The notes under the pieces are model-generated. The model searched no databases, was not told where the DNA came from, and saw only the letters and a list, made by a program, of their open reading frames with translations. Of a DNA stretch of 64,000 nt, positions 50,937 through 62,906 are shown in pieces. Made by a program: the position numbers and the translations under genes. Positions within the stretch are counted from its first letter, which is position 1; each line of letters begins with the position of its first letter. Source of the DNA: Linnemannia schmuckeri (Eukaryota > Mortierellomycota > Mortierellomycetes > Mortierellales > Mortierellaceae); contig JANATG010000001.1 of the NCBI GenBank assembly GCA_029449235.1, positions 4,526,001 through 4,590,000 on the forward strand, read 5' to 3'.

Positions 50937-53367
50937 ATGCTGCAAGCAGACGCACCACACGAACACACACAAGGGTTCCGCGCAATGCACAAAACCCAGC
51001 GCCCCTCCACTGCAACTTTCATAGACCCTGATGACATCATCTTCATTGACTGCCACACCGAGCCCGACACCCTCAAGGATTTTATCCTCTGGGAGGATAT
51101 TCAACAGGCGTTTGAAGAAGCACTGTTTGTTAGACACAAGGCTAAGATGTTACCGTTTGTGAAAGGAATTGACCTTCGACCGTATGTGCTGCCTGCAAAA
51201 ATTCTTTGCCCTCCCCCCCCCCCCCCCCCTTGTCCCTATGCGTTATATTTTTGTATTTTGTGGAAGGGGGAAAAAAGAGATGAGATTGAAAAAAATGGGG
51301 GGATGCATATCAATTGACAAACCTTCTTTTTTGGCAAGCACACATAGTCTGGAACCTCGTAGGATCGCCGCTGTGCCCGAAGCTGTCTTGGACGTTGTTG
51401 TGGGTGGTGACATAGCAACTTCCAAAGTCACTTCTCCTCAGCTTGTTGTTCAGGACATTCAGCAGCAGCAGCCCGTTGTTGCCTCCAAGAAGGCACCCAG
51501 TGCGCCACAGTCGATACCTAGCACAGTGCAGAAAGCTCCCAGCGCTCCGCAGGCGTTGCCAAGTCCACCCACGTCGGCCCCTAGTATACTGCAGAAGCCC
51601 TCAAGCCCCCAAAAGACGACCCCAATCTCATCAGGGACGACACCAACTTTACCAAAAACGGCTCCAAGCCCACCAAACTCAGCTCCTAGTGTACTCCAGA
51701 AGGCGTCAAGTACACCACAATCGCAGGCAGAACTCTTGGAGGCGCAGCAAAAGGCGTTGTCCGGTTTCCTCCAGGAGAAAACACAAAGCCCGCCTACTTC
51801 TACTTTCTTGCCTACATGCAAATCCGACAAACCACCACCACCTCCTCCTCCAGTCAGCAGGAACAAAAAACCGAACCTGAATAACAAACCAACAGACGAA
51901 AAAGTTCCACCTCCATCACCACTCGCTAGCAAACGATCAAATAACCCACAGGACCATAACGCTGCTGCAGCCGCCAAAGACCTCACCCAAACGATCGCCA
52001 GTGCTAGCCTCGGCGATGCAGCAGCACAAGTCGCGCTCGGAGATCGGTACAAGTATGGTCGTGGCGTTCAACAGGATTACCAGGCAGCAATGGATTGGTA
52101 CTTGAAGGCGGCGGAACAAGGAGATGCACGCGCACAGTATGATGTAGGGGTCCTGTATGAACAAGGAGAGGGTGTCGCGGCGAGTCGGTCCAAGGCGTTC
52201 AAGTGGTTTCTTAAATCGGCTGTCCTTGGTTTCGCAGATGCACAGTTCAAACTCGCGGGACTGTACGAGAATGGATCTGGTGCGTTGATGAATAAGACCA
52301 AGGCGATGGAGTGGCTACAGAAGGCCGCTAACCAGGGTCATGCACTCGCTCAGTTTCGGTTGGGTGATGCCTGTGAAAAGGGGCACATTGGTCCGCCAGA
52401 TGTCGTCAAGTCGTTTGATTGGTTTTTAAAATCTGCTGGTCATGGTCTTGCAGAAGCGCAACTCAGGGTCGCACAGGCGTATGAGGGAGGAATTGGTGTT
52501 GCCAAGGATCCTGTCAAAGCTGTCGAATGGTACACCAAGGCTGCCGGTCAAGGACTTGCGTCTGCTCAGTTCTTTTTGGCTACTGCTTACACCTACGGAT
52601 CTGGTGTCGGGCGGGACGATGTAAAGGCTATGGAACTGTACCTCAAGTCGGCTCAGCAAGGATACTTGGATGCCCAATTTGAGGTGGCCAAAGCATACGA
52701 GCACGGCCGCGGTGTTGCAAAGGACAGATCCAAGGCCATGGAGTGGAGCATCAAGGCCGCCGAGCAAGGAAACTTGGCTGCTCAACTCAAGTTAGCCAGA
52801 GCATACGAGGAAGGCAATGGCGTCGCAATCAACAATCTCAAGGCTATGACCTGGTACCTCAAAGCAGCCGACCAAGGCGACAAAACGTCCCAGTCCAAAG
52901 TTGTCTTCTTCTACAAGCACGGCTTCCGCGCCCCCCACGACACCACCAACTCCGCTCTTGCCTGGTATCTAAGCTCCATCGATCAACAAGACCAGCACGC
53001 AAAATTCAAACTAGCAGTCGCCTTTGCAACGGGCGACGGCATCGTGCCTCAAGATTTCAAAAAATCCTTCGAATACTACCTCAAGGCTGCCCAAGAGGGC
53101 CACCCGATCGCACAGTACTGGCTCGGATGTCGGTACGAGAATGGCGGCGATGGTGTTACACAGGATTATGTCAAGGCCATGGAGTGGTGTCTGAAGGCTG
53201 CACACCAGGGTCACCCGGCAGCGATTTTTAGTGTTGCGGATGCGTATCGAAGTGGGCGAGGGCTTCCAAGGGATATGAAGAAGAGTTTGGCGTGGGAGGC
53301 ATTTGCAGGGAGTGAAGAAGCGAAGATAAAATATCTTCGCCTTTGCCAACTTTATTCAGAAGAGTGA
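50937..53367 (+). CDS. Sel1-repeat (HCP-like) protein D, intact
   Basis: Two exons, 50937-51181 and 51348-53367, joined in phase (donor GTATGT, acceptor ATAG) to 754 aa. The 166-nt intron holds a run of 17 C. Residues 1-110 form the shared N-terminal domain (QGFRAMHKTQRPS, IIFIDCHTEPDTLKDFILWE, FEEALFVRHK, LEPRRIAAVPEAVLDVVVGG), which I do not recognise from any named family. Then about 180 residues of Pro/Ser/Gln low complexity with imperfect repeats of PSAPQ and PPPPPP, then about 12 Sel1 repeats to the end (ALGDRYKYGRGVQQDYQAAM, WYLKAAEQGDARAQYDVG and on). Sel1 arrays bind partner proteins; a signalling or scaffold role is inferred. It is the only unbroken one of four paralogues here. Confidence 0.9.
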
Positions 53368-53678
53368 AATAAAAAATACTGATCCTCCTGCTGAAATACG
53401 GTGAGTTTGCTGTTGCTTCGCCATGATGTGTCGCTACAGTTGATTTGTTGCTTGTTTTCAACATATAGATCCTACAAGTTGATTTTTTTTTTTTTTCGAT
53501 TGACCAGCAAAGAACATCCCGAGGTTGAATGCTGCAATGCAGTGATGTGTTTGGTAAGATGAAGGATGAGTTGATTTGATTTTGCATGTGCGCAAGACTT
53601 GAAAATGGTATTGTTACGAAAAGTGAAGTTAGACTTCTACTTTTTTTTTTTACTGCATCCACTCGTTTTGACATCTAT

Positions 53679-56600
53679 CTACGCGACTGGCAACAGAGTC
53701 GCCGGAACACTCTGAGCTTGGAATCCGTCCCCACCACCTCCACTTCCTACATGACTACTCGACCCCACACCACTCTCCACACTCATGACCTTACGAATCT
53801 GACCGGTAGTCGTCGTCATCGTCGGCGATGAATTATGCACCGTTGCCTGCCCTGATCCTGGGAGCGGTGCCGACGGGGGCAACAAACCTCCTCCACTAAC
53901 AGAACCGTCTCCAGACTTTGTTCTCGACCTCGAGATAGACCGGGCTCGAGGTAATGTGCTATGGAAACTCATCCGTATCCGTGCTGTCCTTCCCATGGGT
54001 TTAGTAGGGCTCTCGTTCTCCTCCAGGCTGTCGACCTTGGTCAACCTTCCTTCTGATGCATCTCCTGCGCCAGTTCCAGCGCCAGTCCCACTAGTTCCAG
54101 CGCCAGTCCCACTAGTTCCAGCAGCCTGTTCAGAAGCAGCTTCCTGACGTGCCTCCAGCGCAACACGATCGCACTCGACATGAAGGGCGTCGAGCCACTG
54201 TAGGAGCGTATCCTCATCAGGTGCACAGCAGACAAAAGATCGTTTGGCAGTGACGATCCGGAGACAGTACTGTTTTGACTTCGAGACGGGGTCGGTCTGG
54301 AGGCAGTCGATGATTGTTGATAGCGGGATAATCCCGTGCGGTTGATACTCCTATGAATGATTAGAAAAAAACACACATATGTTAGCATTGGCTGTTATAT
54401 CGCATTAATGTACAGCTGTGTGGAATGTGCAGCTCTTTTTACCTTGTGGTTTTTGTAGTAGGTCAGTTTATCACCACGCAAGACAAACCACCGTTTCCGC
54501 CACGTCTAAATAAAAATGATTCGTAGAGCCCAAAAATGGAATATTTGATTAGTCAAATTGCTTTATTCGTCTCACGATCACCAGTCAATACGATCATTAA
54601 ACGCGAAATAACGCGGACAGGACACATACCTTGTACTTGTTACCAAGCTTCAGTAAATTACCAGACCGAGCAACCTTACTCTCCAACTGCTCGCCTGTAA
54701 CAATGCCCGACCCAGGAGCATTCGCCTCACTAGCAACACGACCAGCCTCCACCACCGCCGACGGATCCTCTTCTTCATCCGCACACTCTTCATCACCTGA
54801 CGAAAATCCTGGATCATACCCCGTGTTCCAGAAGAACTCGCCTCCAGAATTGTATCCCGGTGACGAGGGTGTCATGGTCCCCGCTGGCAAAACCGCTCCT
54901 CCAGCACCTGTGTACGATTGTCCAGACGAGAAGGAGCCTAGTGCTGGGTCATGGGAATGTACATGCTCCATCAGTGGCGACGAGGGCGCCGCAATCTGGA
55001 TCGCTTGCGTCCCGGTGGTTATCAACGAAAGACCCTCTCCAGCAGTACGACGAGATCCTGCTCTACGAGGTGCCGGGCGGTCCAAGATACTAATATCCGT
55101 ATGTGGTGTTGATCCCACACCTCCGGAGGCACCGGCCGCAATCGCCACCGAGAGAGGCCGGACAACATTCTTGCCCTTATTGCGTGTCGAAGACGCCTCC
55201 CGCTTATCATGCAACTCCTGATCCGCCAACGAAAGCTGCGTATTAGGTGGCTGCCGCCTCGCAAGGATAACATCTGAGATAGTCTGCCTCGCCATCGCCT
55301 TATGCTGCGCCGCTACTGACTGCTGTGGCGGAGTCTGTGCAGGAGTCAGGGGCAGTTGCTGAGAGGTCGTCGGAGTAGCAGGTGACGACAGACCGAGATC
55401 CAACTGTAATGTCGATCCCGCAAACGATTCCAAATCCGAGGTAGATGCCATGAAGTCTGATTGGACCTTGGCTTGGCTGATCGCCTGTAGCCATTCTTGC
55501 ATCTCTTCGACAGATTTTGCTTGTACAGTGAATGTCCTCCTGGGTGTGAGGATCACAAACACGGCCGACTTGTGCTTCACTGGTACCTCTGCCGCTCTGT
55601 GCACATCACGCACATCCAGAATCCTTAGCAATTCGTACTCCTACATGTTTGAACATAAGTAGATTAGTTTTGTTTTCGTTTCTATCAGACATGCAATTGG
55701 TCCAAGGTAGATGATATGTTACCTTGTCGTCTTTGTAGTAAGCGAATTTAGATGTTCGGAGGACGAACCAACGCTTCTTCCAGATCTAAGTAACGAAATC
55801 ATAAATCAGCATATTACAGTTAGCACGTTTTTCGTTTGTGGATGCATTACGCTTTGTAAAGTATGTTTTACCATAACCAATACCATTTATCCCATTTTCC
55901 TTGTCCGCTTTGCGACCAGTTATGCCTCTCTGGGCCAATGGGTCCTCCCTGTGCCAGTTTGCATGGTTCAACGACTGCCCACACGTATTCCCTCTCACTT
56001 ATCCCCACATGTCAAGCAATAAAAAGAAAACTCAAAAAATATCGATGATTAATACCCCTAAGACACAAAGTCTGGCCCCCTGTTCCTCGTACTCCCTACT
56101 TTTGTGTTTGTTCTTTCCTTGATTTCGAAATTGTAACACCCTATGTCTCTCCTTCTCCCTCTTTCAAACAAACACAATGAAAGAACACGAAAGCGAGTAC
56201 AAGAAAAAATACAGAAGCAACAACAATAACAACAATGACAACAATAACAACAAGAACAACAATAAACAGATAGTCGCAAATGTATGTCATGCCATGCGAC
56301 CGCATCGTCATGCCTTTACCTCTTCTCTAACCCCAACCAACACTAACACCTTCACCATTGTCAACAAGAATTGTTTACCTTGATGCGCTCGCCCTTCTTC
56401 ATAAGATAGCCCGCTTTAATAACCTGCCCCTCCTGTAGCGCATCCTTCGACACTCCTGCTCCCCATCCAAAGGGAGCAGCCTCAGCGTCAGAATCATAAT
56501 AAGGGTCGTAGGGTTCAGAAGCAGTAGGATCCTGGAATGAGATCTGGCGAGAGGATGGTCCATTGTTATTGTTATTGTCTTCATCCTGTTCGTTCAATAT

Positions 56601-57242
56601 CTCCTCTGTGACCCGTGGGAGTGCCGGCGGGTGGTTCTGTTATTGACAAGAACAAAAATTCATGCAAAAAAGGAGAGAGTGAGTAAGCATGCAATTGTTC
56701 TGCTGTTGTGGTTGCCCTCTTTCTTGTCGTTATGGTGTTCATACCCGCGGGAAGAATTGTCCAAAAAGGGGGAAGGAAGGGAAAGATGGCGTGGGTTATG
56801 CGGGAGGGAGAAGAAAATAAGGACTGACACTCTTCTTTCCCTTTTCCTTTTCTTGCGAGAGGCATTAATGACCGTTGGACGGACAGACAAAAAGAAATTG
56901 GTCGAGCGGAGAAAATAAAAAAAAAGCAAAGAAATCGAAGAATAAACTGTGGAGAGAAGCGTATGGAGGGCTGTAGTGAACGATTGTATGGGAAGAAGGG
57001 AAAGAGAAAGGAAAAGCAGGGAAAAGGCGAAGTGTATCAGGCAGCCAGCCAACGAACGGCCGTGCAAAGGTAAACATAGAACACCAACCAACACCAACAC
57101 GCCTCCTCTCGTTCTCTCTTGGACGATTATAGATAGATAGAAACAGTAGGCTATCGCTATTCGTTTTCGTTGTGAATATAACAGGACTTTGTTGTTGTCG
57201 TACCTGAGTTGTAGTGTTGTTTGCTGCGATTGTCGCCGTCAT
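53679..57242 (-). CDS. tandem PH-domain protein
   Basis: Six exons: 57242-57204, 56636-56379, 55785-55723, 55640-54629 region ending at 54630, 54505-54443, 54350-53679; phases join to 701 aa. Two PH domains: the first about residues 86-165 (AGYLMKKG, WKKRWFVLR, FAYYKDDKEYELLRILDV, QEWLQAI), the second about 445-535 (SGNLLKLG, WRKRWFVLRGDKLTYYKNHK, LQWLDAL). Between them lies a long Ser/Pro/Gly-rich linker with an acidic cluster (DEECADEEED). The C-terminus holds a GTSGTGA repeat and a basic SRSRTKS stretch. PH domains bind phosphoinositides or proteins at membranes, so an adaptor role is likely. Each domain is split by introns at the same two places, with a 63-nt middle exon in both. Confidence 0.88.
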
Positions 57243-57244
57243 GG

Positions 57245-58370
57245 TTGAGTATGGTCGTTGTCGTGAATGAGTACGTAAGAAAAAGAAAAAAAAAAAAAAA
57301 AAGTGTGAAACTGGACGTGTCGAGGTCGCGTCAAAAAAAAGAGTATAAACAAGGCTTTGGAGTGTATTGGTATATTGGTACCAAAAATAGAAAAGTTAGG
57401 GTTGATCAACAAAAGAGGATGAAGAGAATGAATCCTTCGGGGTATATGTGTGTTGAATCCAATGAATGAACACGATGAGAGGAAAGCGGTTAAGGTATGT
57501 TGAACAAGAAATATGAGAGTTACAATTACGAATAAAGAGAGAGCGTGTGGGCCATAAACTAGTGCGGGTGGGTGCGTGAATGCGAATGTGAAAGTGAATG
57601 TGGAAGTAAAGAAAAAAGAGGGTGTCTGGTTGTAGGCTGACAGTCAAGGGAGTCAAGGATAAAGGATTAAGGGAGTGTGAGCGTAAAGGAGAAAGAAAAG
57701 AGAAGAGAGAAGAGAAGGGAAGAAGAGACAAGAGAGAGAGATGGGCAGAGAAAGAAAATATGCATGGGCATGGGACAACATGCGCTCGGTATGCACGTCC
57801 ACTCGGACATATGTGCCATCTTTTCGGAGAGGCAGACAGTATGACACACGGCGGGATTTCTTCTTTCAGTCATATTGCATTGTCTCCCCACCATGGGAGC
57901 CAAAAGTGAAGGGCAATCGTCGTCATCCCACTTCTTTTTACTTCTGCTCTAATCGGATTATCCATCGATTATAGACACTTCTCTCTTTCTCTTTGTACTC
58001 CCTCATCGTTTTCTTTCTTTGTTACTTTGTCATTGTTTTGTTCGTCTTTGTCTTTGTTTGTCTTTGTTTGTCTTTGTTTGTCTATGTATACATATCCAGC
58101 ACACGACGCAAATAGGGCAGGGCACCTTCCTCATTACAAAAATAAACGTGGAGCCACTTTCCACTGCCACCAAAACAAGCCATTCAGCCCTATTACGACA
58201 TGTAACCATGTACCATTCACAGCGTATCCGAACAAATCCAAGACATATACCCGCGCCACATGGTCAACTTCTGATTATTATTATTTTACTTCCTTACGTT
58301 CTTTCGTCTACGTAAACTAGGAACCGTATTCAATTCGGGTATCCTCCCTTCCTCCTCCCTCTCACACCAC
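57245..58370. other. promoter region of the PH gene; low-complexity DNA
   Basis: Between the start of the PH gene and the end of the decarboxylase gene. It contains an A run at 57284-57302, an AG-rich stretch near 57690-57740 and five TTTGTCTTTG-like units at 58045-58084. No gene recognised. Confidence 0.45.
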
Positions 58371-58374
58371 CACT

Positions 58375-61298
58375 TCAAGACAAACTAGAAGGAGGAGCAG
58401 CAGGACCAGCCCTTTCGCCAATCCGCTCCCCCATTTTAACAAGTGTCTCCAAACCCTTCAGCGAAGTTGCCACCAGATCCTCATCAAATCGGACAGACCC
58501 TGGTTGAAACAAGAGGATGCATGTGGACCCTCCATAGGCGAAGTACCCCAGTTCATCGCCCTTTTCTAGACGGGTCCCTGCGCTCTTTGCTCCTGTTAGT
58601 TCAATCGATCCCACTAGTTTGATTTTGTTTTTTTCATGAAAGGGAAGGGAAGGATTAGTTTGCATGAATAGACTACGACAGGAGTGACAGCGGGATTGTC
58701 GGGAAAGGGAAATGACAACAGCGATAAGAAAAAAAATGCTTAACGCGAATAAACGTTCTTTCAACATCACGCGAAAAACTTACCGAGAAGTGCTCCGATA
58801 GACACAAAGACACACTTCTCCACCACCTCCCCTCCTCTTCCTCCCTCTATCTTGTCTCCTTGCTCACCACCTTCCTCATCAACTACAGGATCCAGCCCAA
58901 TAACAGTTACCTTCCTCACATTCTCCGTAAACACATCCACATCATCATTATTAACAGCCATCGGGTTCACCGTAACATACCCCCCCTTAATCTTCACCGC
59001 ATCCTCCATCACAATCCCAGCAACCGGAGAATGGAACCGGTGATAGTCTTGAGGGGCCAGTCGGAACAAAGCAATTGACCCGCCTTCAAATTGGGAGGCA
59101 AGAAGAGGATCGCGGAGGAGGTTTTGGAGAGAAAAGGATTTCCCTTTTACCCAGACTTTGGTCGCGGCGTGGATGGATTCGAATACGCATAGTCTGCAAT
59201 CTGCACTTGATACAATTATGTTCTATTCAGTGTTGGATGAGTGGATTAGAAAAAAGGTAAGAAAATGAGCAGACAGACACGAAAAAAAACATAACAAAAG
59301 GAGAAATCTACAACGTTAATAAAGAGGGACTTACAGGGTTGGCCTTTTGATGAATAGGTCGCGCATCCGGCCGGAGCTTACGATAAAAGAACTGATTAAA
59401 ACTGGTGTACTTAGAGACATCAGGTTCCAATAACTCGGACAGATCCAGCTTGTAGGTCTTGATGAAATGGGGGATCTGAGCTACGGATTCCGGCGCATCA
59501 AAGTTGCGGCCTTGGTTTACAGACTCGACCGAGAACAGGTGCTGAATTTTGTGTGCCTTTGCAACTGATTACATCGAAGATTAATGTTTAGGAGTGGGAT
59601 AAGAAAAGGAGAGGAAGGGAGAGGAAGGGGAGAGGAAAGGGAGAGGAAGGGGAGAGGAAAGGGAGAGGAAGGGGAGAGGAAGGGAAAGGAGATGATCAGA
59701 GGCATGAATTGTGAAGGATAGAGTGAACCACGAACAGTGGAGAATGGAGATATGAAAGGGGCTTGAAGTGAAAAAGGAGACGGAAGTGAAGGAGGCAGAG
59801 TAGAGAATTCAACACAAATTGCCTACCTTTGCGATCAAACATGCCGGCAAATAGTAGATGCATCCCAATCCTTGCATAGATCGGCATATCTTCCCACACT
59901 CTCGTTCCCGTCTAATTTATCGAAACCAAACAACAATTAGTGTGTCCGTTAGTATGGTACGTTAGTCGTTTTGTTTTCATTCTTCCGCGTCCATTTCTTT
60001 GCAAAGGTTAGGGAAAAAGGATTGACTTACCTCGCGATTGGTGATGACATAGTTGCCAAAATGGTACTCACTTGACAGCTTCTGGATCCAATTGACAGGC
60101 AGTGGAGTGTGGTACCATTTCTTCTGGTTCGCACTCGTCAATATCCCTCCATCGACTATTTTCGTTTATTCATTACACATTCACGCAAGGAGGGCACATG
60201 GTAGGTGCACGGTCAGAACGCCAACAAACAAAAAGAGAAGAGGACCAACGATTAGTCCTTTGACTTGACGACGTGTTTACAAGAGAACAATATCGAGTGC
60301 ACACCCATGACCATGTTTGTAAAAAAAAACCCCTAGCTTTGCTTCACTTTTTTTTTTACATTCGAATGTGATCCTCTTTCGCATTTCGCCATTCCTCCTT
60401 TTCCTCGTCTCGTTCCTTCTTCCTTCCTGCGCTCTACGGTCAACAACAAATCACAAACAAACAGCCAGCGAAAAAGGAGTTCCACTACGCCCAAGGCACA
60501 AAAAGCAACATCTTCACAAAAACTTAAACAATACACTTACAAAGTCGGCCAGAATCCTGCGTAGGGCCAGTCTTTGCAATTGATGCTTTGAGCGCATGTT
60601 CCAACCCTCTCACACTCTGCTTCGCAGACTGTCGCTTCACAAATTTGGCATTGATCGTCCCCGGATACACTTTCTGCTTTCCATCTCCATCCAATATCGG
60701 CGATAGCTGTGGGGAACTCGGCGGCGAAACAGTCTCCTCTCCATCGCTCAGAACCTCCTCCACATCACTGAGTACTTCCTCCTCGAAATGGACATGCTCT
60801 CTCACAACCGTCGTCGTCGATCCAACAGCCGCAACGGCCTCAGTCTCATCCGTCGCTGCGGCGACAGTCACTGACGCTACAGAAGTTGTAGAATTACTCC
60901 GGGTAACAAGGATCTCTTTCCCGAGGGCGAGTCGTGTCCCGATGATCCTTTTTATACCCTGCAGGCCCTCTCGTACTGCAAAATAGCTTCTCTGCTGTTG
61001 TTGTTGTTGATTGAGTGTTGGTGAGGAGGGTGGGGAGGGTGTTTGTGCGTCCCGGATGTCAAGGTCCTTGACTGCTTGCTCTAGCTCTTCTTGTCCGTCT
61101 GTTGCTGCTAGCTTGGAGTCTATGCAGATTCATAGAGGAGAGTGGATCAAAATATAATATTAATAAGGACAGATGCAGGCACAAGCACATGCAGAGTCGA
61201 TTGGCGGGAAAAGAGTGAAAAGGTGTCTTTTTGCACCCGGAGGGGGATTGATTACCCTGTGGCTGTGGCTGTGGTGGTGTTGCTAGTGGCTGTGACAT
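58375..61298 (-). CDS. phosphatidylserine decarboxylase
   Basis: Seven exons: 61298-61256, 61119-60541, 60155-60031, 59911-59827, 59564-59335, 59222-58784, 58613-58375; all phases join to 579 aa. It converts phosphatidylserine to phosphatidylethanolamine. The first 200 residues are low complexity and acidic (FEEEVLSDVEEVLSDGEE). Conserved parts are FNQFFYRKLRPDARP, IIVSSADCR, RLAPQDYHRFHSPVAG (about residues 408-423) and YFAYGGST, where cleavage before Ser530 would form the pyruvoyl group and split the beta and alpha chains. No C2 domain is seen, unlike yeast Psd2, and no mitochondrial leader is obvious, so the location is uncertain. A purine minisatellite lies in the intron between exons 4 and 5. 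Confidence 0.94.
59604..59690 (+). repeat. purine minisatellite in decarboxylase intron
   Basis: About four copies of a 22-base unit (GGGAGAGGAAGGGGAGAGGA and A variants) within the intron 59565-59826. Confidence 0.75.
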
Positions 61299-61299
61299 G

Positions 61300-62900
61300 G
61301 GTAAAGTTATGTTACTTCTGACTATGCTTGGTTTGTTCTTTTGCTGGGTTATCTCTCTAAAGGCGATGCTGTCGAGAAGTGCAAAGATGAGCAGAAAGTA
61401 AGACGGGGAGTGAGAGTGACAAAGAGGTGGGAAAGCGGGAAAGAGGAAAAAGTGTGAACAAGAGTGGCATTTTGTCTCCTCACCCTTACTCGACTTTTAA
61501 AAGAGACGGACAACGTCAACACCAACGTACCTATCCCTGCTCGAAGGGTGTCAGAAGGGTATATGCGATGATATGTTGTACCTTCAAAAGAACCCCTTTA
61601 TTTTTTTTCAGGCTGCAAGTGGGCGTCGTTGAATGACCTTGTTTTCTGTCCCTGATCACACACGCCCCTTCTGTTATCTCTCCTTTTTGACAAATAGACA
61701 GAGAGACAGACAAAGGTAGATCAGGCCACACAGAAGAGGGGCAGAAGAGCTGAACAAGAATAAACAGCAACAAGACAAAGTCAAAGAGCGGATCATCTTT
61801 TATTCGTGTGCGTGTGTGTGGTTATAAATGATGGCAGGTATGTACCTGACTGGAGTGCGATTGCGCTAGTGAATATATCTCTTTTCTTCCAGATCGATCG
61901 ACCTATACACCAACCAATTCTGTAGTAGACCAACGGCAAAAAAGAAGAGTTTCATACAAACACAAAGCAGGTCGAAGCAATTCGTGTCCTTACCCAATAT
62001 CGACCCCGCCAACTATTCGTCTTGGACCTTTTTTTCGTCCCTCCTTCCCAGAAAAGGATTAAGAAGCACCTAGCCCAGCAAAAGACACCGCCACTTGCTC
62101 TCTTCGATCCCTTGCATCGGCAGTGTTCCTATCGGCTCCACTTCCCTCCCCATCCGTCTTCCATTGCTCCCGCATTTTTGTCATAGCCACATTTTATCTC
62201 CCTGTCCATTTCCCCCCCACGCATTACCAAAAATAAAATAATAATTTTCCCTTCGGGGCTTGGGTTGGAGCGGTTCGAAGGAGGGTAAGGGAGAAGAAAA
62301 CTCCGTTCAGGTACAGGGGCATACTAAAGCTCAATTTACACCTTAGAAGAGACGACGAAAAAAAAAAAAAAAAAATGAGACCATTATGTGCAGGTTCCAG
62401 CAAAAGAAAACGTACAAATCTCAGCGAGACACTTGATACCTTCACCGTCCGGTTCTTGTGCCCTTTATTTTTTTTTCTTCCTCGTTTCATTAGCAATACG
62501 GACAAGGAAGAAGAAAAAAGCGACCATTAGCTTACAACAGCCGCTCAGACGAGCAGTGCAATCGACCCGATGGCTTGCCCTTGCCATCATTACAGTAATG
62601 ACATGCATTGTTGTCATCCATTGCACCTTGTTTGTTGTGACGAAACACTAAAAGGGGATAACGAGAGCCATGTGGACAATAAGAGGATCATTCACGCAAT
62701 TGACGTTCGTTACGGGATGAAAACAAAAAAAGCGTCCAACTAGCCCTTTTGTAACTAGTAATCAGTCAATTGGGATTGAGTAATAATAGTCATTTTGGGA
62801 GTGTACTTTTAATAAAAGGGTGGGATGCTAAAACAAGAGAAGACAAAATAATGGAAGTAGCAAAATACAAAGGGATGCAAAGAAATAATAGTAAATGGGG
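61300..62900. other. intergenic between two minus-strand genes
   Basis: Promoter side of the decarboxylase gene and 3' side of the gene ending at 62907. It includes an A run near 62358-62374. No supported gene; ORFs here overlap on both strands. Confidence 0.5.
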
Positions 62901-62906
62901 CATAAT

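Noticed and set aside
54041..54388. A 115-codon ORF over the second PH domain
   Set aside because: Wrong frame; the true exon 6 (54350-53679) runs through the same bases with a good acceptor and a PH-domain match.
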